59,586 bases of DNA from an uncultured Clostridia bacterium (GTDB lineage Bacteria > Bacillota > Clostridia > TANB77 > CAG-508), in the NCBI GenBank assembly GCA_944387505.1, contig CALXFG010000005.1:1-59586 (forward strand). Direction: 5' to 3'. The first letter of the stretch is position 1. Each line of letters opens with the position of its first letter. Shown piece after piece: positions 1 through 9,231 of the stretch. A program made the translations under genes and the position numbers. Below the pieces are notes generated by a model that was given only the letters and a program-made list of their open reading frames with translations, made no database searches and had not been told where the DNA came from.

Positions 1-155
1 TCACTGGATTGAGCCTGAATGAAAGCGGCACATTTTTTTCTTTTAGAATTTCTGTGAAAATTTAGCTTATACAAAATTGTGTAATGACTTTATATTCTAT
101 ATTTTTTAGATTTTGTAATTTAAAAAGGGAAAATGAGTCTGTCCCCAAAATCCCT
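1..155. repeat. Right half of a long composite palindromic repeat (copy E1), truncated by the window edge
   Basis: These bases match 19444-19600 almost base for base; the differences I see are about three single-base changes or indels. The stretch runs from the arm of the inner hairpin (TCACTGGATTGAGCC) to a terminal motif reading gagtctgtcccc. The left half lies outside the window. It sits directly downstream of the minus-strand GH57 gene. There is no coding potential. Confidence 0.85.
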
Positions 156-1742
156 TTAATAATAAATCATATAATCAATATCTGGAAATACACAATCTTT
201 TTTAGAGATATCTTTTAAGAAATCTTCATCAATATTATTTTCTTTTATTTGATAATATAATTTGGTAAATCGACCAATATGGTCTTTGATTCTTTTTTTA
301 GCATAATCTACCATTGTACCATTTGTAATGATAAATAACCAATCACTACTTTGTGCCAATAATAATTCTCTAGCACATTGATTTAAAGCTTTTTTCTTCA
401 AGCCTTTTGCATTTGGATATAAATGAGCAAGTTCACACATTCTATCACCTGCAACATGAAGATGTCTATGTGCATAGTCATTTGTTGGATTTAACCATAC
501 TTCACTATATCCATTTGCACCCCAACTAGATCTACATGGAGAAGCAACTTGCATATTTGGATATTTATCAATATATTCAGATGGTGTAATTAATTCAAAA
601 TTACAATCATCATAATAGATTTTCTTAAATAAGATATATAACCAATAAGGTCCTTCATACCACCAATGACCATATAATTCAGCATCATAAGGACATAAGA
701 TAATTGGTGGATTTTCTGTATATTGAGCAAGGTTTTCGATTTGCGCATTTCTACAATCAAAGAAGTGACCTGCTTGTCTTTCGGCTGAATCTTTTGCCCA
801 TTGAAGATTATAATAATCTTTAAATTCTGTTTTTCCTGTAATTCTATAATATTTGATACCGGTATGAACTCTAACGCCATTATGGGCAATATATGGTTTT
901 ATGTAGTCATAATCGGCATCATAACCAATATCACGGTAAAATTCTCTATAATTAAAATCACCAGGATACCCATTAATAGAGCTCCATACTTGTCTTGAAG
1001 ATTCAATATCTCTACCAAAAGCAATAACACCTTCTGGTGAAACAATAGGGGCAAAGGTACCATACAAAGGTGTAGGGTCTGCATATAAAATTCCATGGGT
1101 TTCGGTTATGATATAATCAATTCCAAATTCTTTTAAATATTTATCAGCTTCTGGAACATAACCACATTCAGGAAGCCAAATACCACGAGGTTTTCTTCCA
1201 AAATATCTTTCATATGTTTGTACACCAACAGCAATTTGCGCTTTTACTGTTTTTTCATTGACATATAATATTGGGAAATACCCATGTGTTGCACCACAGG
1301 TAATAATTTCTAATACACCAATATCTTGAAAATGTTTAAAGCCTTGAATTAAATTACATTTATAAACATCTTTAAATAAATGTAAGTCATTTGAATATCT
1401 ATCATAGTAGTAATGTGCTAATTGATTTAAACGCTCATCACCAGCAGTTCTCTTAATTTCTTTTCCAGATAATTCAATCATTTGTTTTAAATAGCGAATA
1501 TATTTTCTTTGTAATAATTTGTTATCCAACATAGAAAGTAGCGGAGGGGTCATAGACATGGTAATTCTAAAGTTAACACCTTCATCTACTAGTTTTTGAA
1601 AATTTGTTAATAATGGTATATAGGTTTCAGATATTGCTTCATATAGCCAAGATTCCTCTAAATAATCATCACTTTCTGGATGATGAATAAATGGAAGATG
1701 TGCATGAAGAACGAAACTAACATATCCTTTTTTCTCTTGCAT
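156..1742 (-). CDS. GH57 family 1,4-alpha-glucan branching enzyme (DUF1957 type)
   Basis: Cytoplasmic glycoside hydrolase family 57 protein of 528 aa, the usual length for TK1436-type branching enzymes, which form alpha-1,6 branches in glycogen-like glucan. The N-terminus has the family pattern SFVLHAHLPF. The segment GIWLPECGY carries the expected catalytic Glu, and CPYDAELYGHWW carries the expected acid/base Asp. The start follows an AAGGAG Shine-Dalgarno sequence. The DUF4912 gene lies 84 bp upstream on the same strand, a pairing often seen in Firmicutes and suggesting a common role in storage glucan. Branching rather than amylolytic activity is inferred from the subfamily pattern. Confidence 0.9.
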   Translation of the reverse strand: MQEKKGYVSFVLHAHLPFIHHPESDDYLEESWLYEAISETYIPLLTNFQKLVDEGVNFRITMSMTPPLLSMLDNKLLQRKYIRYLKQMIELSGKEIKRTAGDERLNQLAHYYYDRYSNDLHLFKDVYKCNLIQGFKHFQDIGVLEIITCGATHGYFPILYVNEKTVKAQIAVGVQTYERYFGRKPRGIWLPECGYVPEADKYLKEFGIDYIITETHGILYADPTPLYGTFAPIVSPEGVIAFGRDIESSRQVWSSINGYPGDFNYREFYRDIGYDADYDYIKPYIAHNGVRVHTGIKYYRITGKTEFKDYYNLQWAKDSAERQAGHFFDCRNAQIENLAQYTENPPIILCPYDAELYGHWWYEGPYWLYILFKKIYYDDCNFELITPSEYIDKYPNMQVASPCRSSWGANGYSEVWLNPTNDYAHRHLHVAGDRMCELAHLYPNAKGLKKKALNQCARELLLAQSSDWLFIITNGTMVDYAKKRIKDHIGRFTKLYYQIKENNIDEDFLKDISKKDCVFPDIDYMIYY

Positions 1743-1826
1743 TTGAATTCTCCTTTTACTGTTACTTAAATTTGTTCCCTAAAAATGAATGAGGCACTTT
1801 TGAATTGAGCCTCAAGTGCCTCAAGA

Positions 1827-2792
1827 TTATTTGAATTTTGAAGAAAGACTTCCAGATGATGGATTACCAGAAGAAGGATTAGATAAATCATAAATTTCTT
1901 CAATATCCTCATTTTGATAAATTGCTTTATAAATATCATAAATATTATATATTTTTCCCATATTTCTAATAAAGGAAACATTTGCTGAAATCGGCTTTGC
2001 GATTTGGACACCTGTTTTTACATTCCTAAAATAAACCATGTTTTGTTCTTTATTAAATAAAATATGGTCATTTGGTGATTCAATTTCATTTGAGGTAGAT
2101 ATATAGATATAATCTGTATTAATTTTTGGATTTTCTTTGATAGGACGTCTACCTAATTCTATTTTATAATCACATTTGGCATCATTTACATGAAGATACC
2201 AACTATTCGCAAAATCATTTATATCAACTTCAAAACTGTAATTCATTGTTGTATTGTGAATAATTAAAACTGGTTTCGTGGTTTCGAAAAAGTCTTCACC
2301 ATATTGTAATTTATAATTTTCTCTATCTTTATCAGAGATATCCCAATATATAAATAGATTGGTAGGAGTTTGTGCCAATACTTTTACAACTGTTTGGTTA
2401 TATCGGTATGGTAAATCATAATATTCTACAATATCTACTTTCTGCTTTTTAGTTGTTGTACGCTTTCTTCTAGAAGTAGTTGTTTTCTTAGTTGAAGTTT
2501 TTTTCGTAGTTGATTTTGTAGCTGGTTTCTTTTTTGTAGTTGTTGTCTTTTTTGTTGTAGATGTTTTTTTAGTAGCAACAGTTTTAGAGGTAGCAGAAGT
2601 CTTTTTTGCTACACTTTTTGAATTAGAAGATTTTTTTGTTTCTGTTTTGGCAACATCATCTTTTTTTGCAGTTGTTTTTTTAGCAACCGTTTTTGATGTT
2701 TTTGTAGTTGGTTCTTTTTTTGTTGTAGTTGCTTTTTTTGTTGCTGTAACTGCACTTGTTTTTTCATTTGTTTCTTGATTTTTCCTTGGCAT
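1827..2792 (-). CDS. DUF4912 protein with a lysine/threonine-rich, histone H1-like N-terminal tail
   Basis: 321 aa in two parts. Residues about 1-115 are almost entirely Lys, Thr, Ala and Ser in short TKK/KKTT repeats, resembling a histone H1 tail or a disordered polycation. Residues about 120-290 match DUF4912, with the segment LAQTPTNLFIYWDIS. A Ser/Gly-rich tail closes the protein. Start follows AGGAGG. It probably forms an operon with the downstream GH57 gene. The basic tail could bind nucleic acid, polyphosphate or anionic glucan; no function can be read from the sequence. Confidence 0.85.
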   Translation of the reverse strand: MPRKNQETNEKTSAVTATKKATTTKKEPTTKTSKTVAKKTTAKKDDVAKTETKKSSNSKSVAKKTSATSKTVATKKTSTTKKTTTTKKKPATKSTTKKTSTKKTTTSRRKRTTTKKQKVDIVEYYDLPYRYNQTVVKVLAQTPTNLFIYWDISDKDRENYKLQYGEDFFETTKPVLIIHNTTMNYSFEVDINDFANSWYLHVNDAKCDYKIELGRRPIKENPKINTDYIYISTSNEIESPNDHILFNKEQNMVYFRNVKTGVQIAKPISANVSFIRNMGKIYNIYDIYKAIYQNEDIEEIYDLSNPSSGNPSSGSLSSKFK

Positions 2793-2833
2793 TCTATATC
2801 CTCCTATGTAAATCTCTTTTATTACCTTTATAT

Positions 2834-2861
2834 ATTATACTAAATGAAAAATAAATTCAAG
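2834..2861 (-). promoter_or_regulatory. Sigma-A-type promoter for the DUF4912-GH57 operon
   Basis: On the minus strand CTTGAA and TATAAT are separated by 16 bp, about 40 bases upstream of the DUF4912 start. The spacing and the -10 match are good; the -35 is partial. Confidence 0.55.
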
Positions 2862-2998
2862 GGGATAATATAATTTTTTAAATTTATTTTTTTATAAGAT
2901 GGTGCATTAAAAATTAGCATAAGGAAAATTACAAAATAAGCCAATTGAAAAAATAGACACAATAAAATATGATTAAAAAGGAAATTTTGTATAATAAA

Positions 2999-3027
2999 TT
3001 GAAAAAGAAAAAAAGCTTTTGTATAAT
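2999..3027 (+). promoter_or_regulatory. Sigma-A-type promoter for the Nudix gene at 3058
   Basis: TTGAAA and TATAAT are separated by exactly 17 bp. Transcription would start near 3034. This excludes an upstream in-frame start at 3019 and supports translation from the ATG at 3058. Confidence 0.7.
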
Positions 3028-3057
3028 AATGGTGTATTATTTAGGAGGGATGGAAAA

Positions 3058-3516
3058 ATGCTAGAAGAAAACAAAAAAACGGCTATAAGAGTGGCAGGAA
3101 TTATTCCGATGAATGATGGATTTGCATTCATGCATAGAAAACATGTAATAAGAAACAAAGATTATCAAGAATATTTCACTTTTCCAGGAGGACATCTAGA
3201 AGAAGGAGAAACATTACAAGAGGGTGTGATAAGAGAAATCAAAGAAGAATTTGGTATCCACATAAAAGTAATAAAAAAATTATATGAATTACAAAATGAT
3301 AGAGTAAATATGAAAGAATATTTCTTCTTATGTGAATATATAGATGGAGAATTTGGAACAGGAGATGGAGAAGAATTTTCAGGTAATCCAGAATATAAAG
3401 ATTCAGGAGAATATATTCCAGAGATTGTGAAAAGAGAAAACATACAAGGTTTAGTTTTATTACCTTTAGAAATAAAAGAAAAATTTGTGCAAGATTTACA
3501 AGAAGGAAACCTATAA
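3058..3516 (+). CDS. Nudix hydrolase
   Basis: 152 aa. A canonical Nudix box runs from GGHLEEGE to REIKEEFGI (G-x5-E-x7-REUxEExGU), so the protein should cleave a nucleoside diphosphate linked to another moiety using Mg2+; the substrate is unknown. The ATG at 3058 is chosen because TTAGGAGGG lies seven bases before it and a promoter -10 lies at 3022, which would leave the earlier in-frame start outside the transcript. Monocistronic, followed by a large palindrome. This Nudix gene has an intact frame, unlike the one at 13933. Confidence 0.85.
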   Translation: MLEENKKTAIRVAGIIPMNDGFAFMHRKHVIRNKDYQEYFTFPGGHLEEGETLQEGVIREIKEEFGIHIKVIKKLYELQNDRVNMKEYFFLCEYIDGEFGTGDGEEFSGNPEYKDSGEYIPEIVKRENIQGLVLLPLEIKEKFVQDLQEGNL

Positions 3517-3525
3517 CATATATTA

Positions 3526-3752
3526 TTACAGTTTAGAGTTCCCCTCTGAGAGGAGTGCTATATTATATTTTTATAATTTGAATGCGACCGGAATCGTTTT
3601 AGAAATTCTTATATTTAAGTCGTAAAGGGTCCTGTTTTCGGGTATTGTTACGATTTAGATATTAGAATTTCTTAAACGGGAATTGAAGGGTAGCCGAGAA
3701 TTATAAAAATATAATATAGCGCTCCTCTCAGAGGGGAACTTTAAACTGTAAC
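3526..3752. repeat. Long palindromic repeat element E2 (subfamily 2)
   Basis: Begins TTACAGTTTAGAG and ends TTAAACTGTAA. About 50-base outer arms pair nearly perfectly, from CCCCTCTGAGAGG and onward to a run of TATATTATATTTT, with complements at the far end. Inside are conserved pieces shared with the copy at 12775 in the opposite orientation: GAATGCGACCGGAATCG on one side, GGGTAGCCGAGA on the other, and a central part containing TAAGTCGTAAAGG and GTTACGATTTA. The outer arms share no sequence with those of the other copy except at the very tips. Confidence 0.85.
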
Positions 3753-3791
3753 CATGTGTTTGAAATAATTTTAAAAAAATCAAAAATTTGT

Positions 3792-3820
3792 TTGACATTT
3801 TTTTGTTTGTATGATATGAT
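3792..3820 (+). promoter_or_regulatory. Sigma-A-type promoter of lexA
   Basis: TTGACA and TATGAT are separated by 17 bp, about 20 bases before the start. I could not find a convincing clostridial LexA box, so autoregulation is expected from the family but not shown. Confidence 0.65.
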
Positions 3821-3841
3821 GGGACAAAATAGGAGAATGGA

Positions 3842-4501
3842 GTGAAGAAAATGCCAAAAAAGAAACCAGAATTAAATAGAAGAGAAAAATCAATTTTACA
3901 TTTTATTGAAAAACAAATTATGACACAAGGATATCCACCATCAGTAAGAGAAATCGGAAAAGCGGTTGGATTAAATTCAACAGCAACCGTACATGGATAT
4001 TTAGCCAAACTAGAAGAAAAAGGATATATTAAGAAAAAAGACAAAAAAGGAAGAACCTTAAGATTATTAAAAGGTGCTTCAGGAGAAGCGAAAGTAACAT
4101 CAAGTAAAGATTTCTATACACAAAAAGAATTAGTAGAGGTTCCAATTATAGGAAAAATAACAGCAGGAGAACCAATATTAGCCGTAGAAAATATTACAGA
4201 TACTTTCCCAATTCCTATTGACTTTGTTGGAAATTCAGAAAGCTTTATGCTAACTGTTAGAGGAGAAAGTATGATAGAAGCAGGAATTTTAGATGGAGAC
4301 TATATTCTTGTTAAAAGACAAAATACAGCAAACAATGGAGAAATTGTTGTTGCTTTAATAGGAGATGAAGCAACAGTTAAAACATTTTATAAAGAAGAAG
4401 ATCATATTCGTTTACAACCAGAAAATTCTACAATGGATCCTATTATCGTACCAGATTGTGAGATATTAGGAAAAGTTGCAGGTGTATTTAGAAAAATGTA
4501 A
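3842..4501 (+). CDS. lexA: LexA repressor, SOS regulator
   Basis: 219 aa. The N-terminal winged helix-turn-helix (residues about 1-70) contains [21 protein letters not shown]. The self-cleavage site Ala-Gly lies in KITAGEPI, the catalytic Ser in [10 protein letters not shown] and the Lys in DEATVKTFY, so a complete S24 autoprotease is present. It represses DNA-damage genes and is inactivated by RecA-stimulated self-cleavage. Translation likely starts at GTG 3842 behind AGGAG; an ATG three codons later is an alternative. Terminated by a strong hairpin at 4505. Confidence 0.95.
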   Translation: MKKMPKKKPELNRREKSILHFIEKQIMTQGYPPSVREIGKAVGLNSTATVHGYLAKLEEKGYIKKKDKKGRTLRLLKGASGEAKVTSSKDFYTQKELVEVPIIGKITAGEPILAVENITDTFPIPIDFVGNSESFMLTVRGESMIEAGILDGDYILVKRQNTANNGEIVVALIGDEATVKTFYKEEDHIRLQPENSTMDPIIVPDCEILGKVAGVFRKM

Positions 4502-4504
4502 GAG

Positions 4505-4545
4505 AAAAAGGGCGTTGGACTTAAATAAAAGCCAATGCCCTTTTC
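4505..4545 (+). terminator. Rho-independent terminator after lexA
   Basis: AAAAGGGC-TTGG pairs with CCAA-GCCCTTTT around a short A-rich loop, and the 3' arm ends in a T-run. Confidence 0.8.
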
Positions 4546-4609
4546 TCAAAAAGACTATTTTTCATCATAACTAGTAATGATAATTCACAAAAAATTCACA
4601 ATAGAAATA

Positions 4610-4655
4610 TTGACTAATGACATTGTGTCACATATAATAAATAGTACAGTGTCAT
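4610..4655 (+). promoter_or_regulatory. Promoter with an overlapping palindromic operator for the ABC exporter
   Basis: TTGACT and TATAAT are separated by 17 bp. The spacer contains the perfect inverted repeat TGACA-TTG-TGTCA (4618-4630). A second half-site ACAGTGTCAT lies at 4646-4655, so ATGACATTGT and ACAGTGTCAT also form a wider inverted repeat around the -10. This is the geometry of a repressor site blocking RNA polymerase. The 3' arm is followed by a T-run, so a hairpin terminator is also possible. Confidence 0.55.
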
Positions 4656-4662
4656 TTTTTTG

Positions 4663-4735
4663 TTGAATAGGAAAAATAACTTTATCCTATTCAATAAAAA
4701 AATAACGTTGTATAGAAAAATTGATTTTCTTTTGA
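4663..4735 (+). repeat. Partial copy G1 of the TTGCACA-type structured repeat
   Basis: A hairpin, GAATAGG then a loop then CCTATTC, is followed by AACGTTGTATAGAAAAATTG. This is the order and sequence found in fuller copies at 42905, 48874, 52455 and 55865 (hairpin, then GTTGCACAGAAAAATTGC). The 3' half is missing. It lies in the leader of the ABC exporter operon. Confidence 0.5.
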
Positions 4736-4786
4736 AAATAATATATATCATTATAAACATAATTAAAATAAAGAAGGAGGAAAAAA

Positions 4787-7075
4787 ATGCTAAAGGTATT
4801 AAAAAATTTAAAAAAATCATTAGGTGCAGTTATTGTTATCATTATATTATTATGCGTGCAAGCTGCTACAGACTTAGCATTACCAGATTATACTTCAAAG
4901 ATTGTTAATGAAGGAATACAATCAGGTGGTATTACAAGTGCTATACCAGAAATTATATCTAAAGAAGATATGGATAATATGCTTGTTTTTACAGATCAAG
5001 ATGATGAAATTTTAGAAAATTATACAATGATTTCAGCAACGAATGAAAATGGGTATGAGACACCAGAAAAACATGAAGAAAAAGTGATAAAAAAATATTA
5101 TGGACATGATTATGAAATTAAAACAGATACCATTTATGTTTTAAAAGATATTAGTGAAGAACAGGAAGAAACATTAACAGGAATCATTGTAGATCCATTA
5201 ATGGAAATGACAACGGTTACAAGTGAAGAGACAGCAAATCAGATAAAAGAAAAATTATTACAAAATGTTCCCGAAACACAAAAAGAATATATCCAAAATA
5301 TGTCTCTAATGGAAATGATTGAACAAATGCCAGAAGAGCAAAGAACGCAAGTTTTAGCAGAATTTACAAAACAAATTGAAGAAATGAGCGATTCTATAAA
5401 AGAACAAGCAGCTATTTCTTCAGTAAAACAGATATACATACATGCAGGAATTGATACTGATAAAATTCAAAATGATTATATTTTGATGACAGGGTTACAA
5501 ATGCTTGGAATTGCATTAATTACCATGATATGTGCTGTATCTATTATGTTGTTATCATCAAGAGTAGCAGCAAAACTAGGAAAAACATTAAGAGAGAAAG
5601 TATTTAAAAAAGTCATGACATTTTCAAATGCAGAATTAAATCAATTTTCAACAGCATCATTAATTACGCGTAGTACAAATGATGTGCAACAAATCCAACA
5701 ATTAATTACCATCCTATTTAGAGTTGTTGTATATGCGCCAATCATCGGAGTTGGTGGATTTGTTAGAGTACTAACCAGTACAGATAATTCAATGGCATGG
5801 ATTATTGGTATTGCTATTGTCGCTATATTATTTATCGTGGCAACCCTATTTGCGATTGCAATGCCTAAATTTAGAAAATTACAAGATTTAATAGACAAAT
5901 TAAATGAAGTTTCAAGAGAAATCCTTACAGGATTACCAGTTATTAGAGCATTTAATAAGGAGAAAAAAGAAGAAGCTAGATTTGATGTGGCCAATAAAGA
6001 TTTAATGAAAACAAATTTATTTGTTAATAAAGCGATGTCAATGATGATGCCTTTATTAATGTTTATCATGAATGCAATTATGATATTAATTGTTTGGGTA
6101 GGTGGACACAATGTAGATCAAGGTGTTATGCAGGTTGGAGATATGATGGCATTTATCCAATATACAATGCAAATCGTTATGGCATTTTTAATGATATCTA
6201 TGATTTCAATTATGCTTCCTAGAGCAGCTGTTTCAGCAAGGAGAATTAATGAAGTAATAGATGCTGAGCCAAGCATCAAAGACAAAAAAGAAACAAAGAA
6301 ATTTGATCCGAATAAAAAAGGCTTAGTAGAATTCAAAAATGTTTCATTTAGATATCCAGATGCAGATACAGAAATCTTAGAGGATATTAACTTTACAGCA
6401 GAGCCAGGAAAAACCACAGCCATTATTGGTAGTACAGGAAGTGGTAAATCAACGGTTGTAAACTTAATACCAAGATTTTATGATGTCACAGGAGGAGAAT
6501 TGTGCATTGATGGAGTCAATGTAAAAGATGTATCACAAAAAGATTTAAGAGACATTATTGGATTTGTACCACAAAAAGGTGTGCTATTCTCAGGAACTAT
6601 TGAATCAAATATCAAATATTCAGATGAAACCATGTCAGATGAAAGAATGGTAGAAGCAGCAGAAATTGCACAAGCAACAGAATTTATCAATGAAAAAGAA
6701 AAGAAATACCAAGACCCAATTGCACAAGGTGGAGGAAATGTATCAGGTGGTCAAAAACAAAGATTATCTATTGCAAGAGCCATTGCAAAAGATCCAGAGA
6801 TTTTTGTATTTGATGATAGTTTCTCAGCTTTGGACTTTAAAACAGATAGCGCTTTAAGAGAAGCACTAGCTACCAGAACAAAAAATAAAACAGTCATTAT
6901 TGTTGCCCAAAGAATTAGTACGATTTTAAATGCAGACAAAATTATTGTCTTAGAAGAAGGAAAAATGGTAGGAATGGGTACACATGAAGAATTAATGAAA
7001 AATAATGAAACCTATAGGCAAATTGCCTTATCACAATTGTCTGAAGAAGAATTAGGCGAGAAAGGAGGTAAGTAA
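4787..7075 (+). CDS. ABC exporter half-transporter with a large extracytoplasmic insertion; degenerate catalytic site
   Basis: 762 aa, about 180 longer than usual for an ABC exporter half. TM1 (about 13-33) is followed by an Asp/Glu-rich stretch of about 180 residues (40-225) before TM2, so the extra part should face outside. The nucleotide-binding domain (about 510-750) has Walker A GSTGSGKST, signature VSGGQKQR and a Walker B of FVFDDSFSALD in which the catalytic Glu is Asp. This marks it as the half contributing the degenerate site of a heterodimer. The partner gene starts one base after its stop. Substrate unknown; drug, peptide or lipid export are all possible. Start follows GGAGG. Confidence 0.85.
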   Translation: MLKVLKNLKKSLGAVIVIIILLCVQAATDLALPDYTSKIVNEGIQSGGITSAIPEIISKEDMDNMLVFTDQDDEILENYTMISATNENGYETPEKHEEKVIKKYYGHDYEIKTDTIYVLKDISEEQEETLTGIIVDPLMEMTTVTSEETANQIKEKLLQNVPETQKEYIQNMSLMEMIEQMPEEQRTQVLAEFTKQIEEMSDSIKEQAAISSVKQIYIHAGIDTDKIQNDYILMTGLQMLGIALITMICAVSIMLLSSRVAAKLGKTLREKVFKKVMTFSNAELNQFSTASLITRSTNDVQQIQQLITILFRVVVYAPIIGVGGFVRVLTSTDNSMAWIIGIAIVAILFIVATLFAIAMPKFRKLQDLIDKLNEVSREILTGLPVIRAFNKEKKEEARFDVANKDLMKTNLFVNKAMSMMMPLLMFIMNAIMILIVWVGGHNVDQGVMQVGDMMAFIQYTMQIVMAFLMISMISIMLPRAAVSARRINEVIDAEPSIKDKKETKKFDPNKKGLVEFKNVSFRYPDADTEILEDINFTAEPGKTTAIIGSTGSGKSTVVNLIPRFYDVTGGELCIDGVNVKDVSQKDLRDIIGFVPQKGVLFSGTIESNIKYSDETMSDERMVEAAEIAQATEFINEKEKKYQDPIAQGGGNVSGGQKQRLSIARAIAKDPEIFVFDDSFSALDFKTDSALREALATRTKNKTVIIVAQRISTILNADKIIVLEEGKMVGMGTHEELMKNNETYRQIALSQLSEEELGEKGGK

Positions 7076-7076
7076 T

Positions 7077-8900
7077 ATGCCAGGACCAATGGGAGGACCT
7101 AGAAGAGGTCAAACAACAGAAAGAGCAAAAGATTTTAAGAAGACAACAAAAAAATTAATACGTTCTTATTTAGTAGATTATAAAATACCAATTATCATTG
7201 TTATGATATTTGCAATTGGTAGTACGATATTTACCATTGTAGGACCTAAAATATTAGGAAATGCAACAACAGAAATCTTTAATGGATTGATTAGCAAATT
7301 AAGTGGTGGAACAGGGATTGACTTTGGAAAAGTCGGTCAAATTGCTTTGACACTATTGGGATTATATGTTATCAGTGCTTTATTCTCATTTGTACAGAGA
7401 TTTTTAATGACAAATGTAGCACAAAAAATCACATATAAATTAAGAAATGATATAGCCATTAAAATTAATAAATTACCAATGAAATATTTTGATAAAAAGA
7501 CAAATGGAGAAGTTTTGTCAATTATTACAAACGATATTGATACATTAAGTATGAACTTAAACCAAAGTATTACAGAAATTATCACATCTGTATGCACAAT
7601 TATTGGTATTTTGGTTATGATGTTTTCTATTAGTTGGCAAATGACATTAATTTCATTAGTTATTCTGCCAATAGCAGGAATATTAGTAACCTTTATTGTC
7701 AAAAAATCACAAAGATATTTTACAAGACAACAAGACTATTTAGGACATGTAAATGGTCAAGTAGAAGAAATATATGGTGGATTAAACATTGTAAAAGTAT
7801 TTAATGCAGGAGAAAAAGTAACAAAAGATTTTGAAATAGCCAATGACGAATTATATCATTCTGGTTGGAAATCACAATTCTTATCAGGTTTAATGCATCC
7901 AGTGATGAACTTTATATCCAATGTGGGATATGTAGCAGTTGCAGTGGCTGGTGGATATTTGGCAATTCAAGGAACCATTACAGTTGGTAATATTCAAAGC
8001 TTTATACAATATAATAAACAATTCACACAACCAATTAATCAATTAGCACAAATTTCTAACATGTTACAAGCCATGATGGCAGCAGCAGAAAGAATTTTTG
8101 AATTCTTAGAAGAACCTGAAGAAGAAATAACAGCAAAAGGACATATTGATACTTCTAAATTAAAAGGAAATGTAGAATTTAAACATGTTAAATTTGGATA
8201 TGACCCAGAAAGAACCATTATAAAAGACTTTAATGAAAGTGTCCATGAAGGACAAAAAATCGCCATTGTTGGACCAACAGGAGCTGGAAAAACAACCATG
8301 GTAAAATTGCTAATGCGTTTTTATGATGTCACAGATGGAGAAATTGATGTGGATGGACATAATGTAAAAGACTTTGATAGAGGAGAACTTCGTAAAATGT
8401 TTGGTATGGTATTACAAGATACTTGGTTATTTGGTGGAACAGTAGAAGAAAATATCAAATATAGTAAAGAAGATGCAACAGACACAGAAGTGGTAGAAGC
8501 AGCAAAAGCAGCACATGTACATCATTTTATCAAAACATTGCCTAATGGATATCATTCTATGATAAATGAAGAATCAACAAATATTTCTGCAGGTCAGAAA
8601 CAATTACTTACGATTGCCAGAGTCATATTAGCAGACCCTAAAATCTTAATATTAGATGAGGCAACAAGCTCAATAGATACAAGAACAGAGATACAAATAC
8701 AATCAGCAATGGATAATCTAATGAAGGGAAGAACAAGCTTTATCATTGCGCATAGATTATCAACCATAAAAAATGCAGATTTGATTTTAGTTATGAATCA
8801 TGGAGACATTGTGGAACAAGGTACACATGAAGAATTGCTTGCAAAAAACGGATTTTATGCTGATTTATATAATTCTCAATTTGAAGAAGTAGAGGAATAA
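7077..8900 (+). CDS. ABC exporter half-transporter, partner with canonical Walker B
   Basis: 607 aa. Six TM segments (about 35-330), then a nucleotide-binding domain with Walker A GPTGAGKTT, Walker B ILILDEATSSID with the catalytic Glu, and an altered signature ISAGQKQ. Together with the preceding half this gives one consensus and one degenerate ATP site, as in TmrAB, TM287/288 and BmrCD. SD GGAGG overlaps the end of the upstream gene and only one base separates the two genes, so they are translationally linked. A basic N-terminal extension of about 30 residues precedes TM1. Confidence 0.87.
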   Translation: MPGPMGGPRRGQTTERAKDFKKTTKKLIRSYLVDYKIPIIIVMIFAIGSTIFTIVGPKILGNATTEIFNGLISKLSGGTGIDFGKVGQIALTLLGLYVISALFSFVQRFLMTNVAQKITYKLRNDIAIKINKLPMKYFDKKTNGEVLSIITNDIDTLSMNLNQSITEIITSVCTIIGILVMMFSISWQMTLISLVILPIAGILVTFIVKKSQRYFTRQQDYLGHVNGQVEEIYGGLNIVKVFNAGEKVTKDFEIANDELYHSGWKSQFLSGLMHPVMNFISNVGYVAVAVAGGYLAIQGTITVGNIQSFIQYNKQFTQPINQLAQISNMLQAMMAAAERIFEFLEEPEEEITAKGHIDTSKLKGNVEFKHVKFGYDPERTIIKDFNESVHEGQKIAIVGPTGAGKTTMVKLLMRFYDVTDGEIDVDGHNVKDFDRGELRKMFGMVLQDTWLFGGTVEENIKYSKEDATDTEVVEAAKAAHVHHFIKTLPNGYHSMINEESTNISAGQKQLLTIARVILADPKILILDEATSSIDTRTEIQIQSAMDNLMKGRTSFIIAHRLSTIKNADLILVMNHGDIVEQGTHEELLAKNGFYADLYNSQFEEVEE

Positions 8901-8975
8901 TGTCCTTTTGGGGACGTTTCTGTTTGGGACATTTTTTAGGTTTTGCATTTAGGAACGTTTTCTTTTGGATATTTT
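8901..8975 (+). repeat. GGGAC-type short repeat cluster
   Basis: Directly after the ABC stop: TGTCCTTTTGGGGACGTTTCTGT and a weaker repetition ending near AACGTTTTCTTTTGGA. The same wording (GGGGACGTTTCTGTTTGGGACATTTT) recurs at 34005 and 34970. The remainder up to 9231 is AT-rich and holds only the terminator at 8996. Confidence 0.6.
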
Positions 8976-8995
8976 GAAGATAAATAAAAGTTAAT

Positions 8996-9037
8996 AAAGT
9001 GTATGATGCCATAATAGTCATCATATACTTTATTTTT
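8996..9037 (+). terminator. Hairpin terminator after the ABC exporter operon
   Basis: AAAGTGTATGATG pairs with CATCATATACTTT around a 10-base loop, followed by TATTTTTA. Confidence 0.65.
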
Positions 9038-9231
9038 ATATTGAAAATAAAATACTTGAAAAAGATATATATTATAATAATATCTCATATTAACAAAGAA
9101 GAAGAATACAAAGCAAAAAAGCAAAATATATTTGTTTTGTAAATAATTTCTCTCATATTGATAAATGATTAGGTCTGGAAAATAATTAAAGAGATAATAA
9201 AAAATTATTACCTCTTTATTCGTTACATATT

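Noticed and set aside
801..998. Open frames opposite or inside GH57, ABC, LigA and other large genes
   Set aside because: They lack ribosome binding sites, have unlikely composition and lie over well-supported genes on the other strand or frame.
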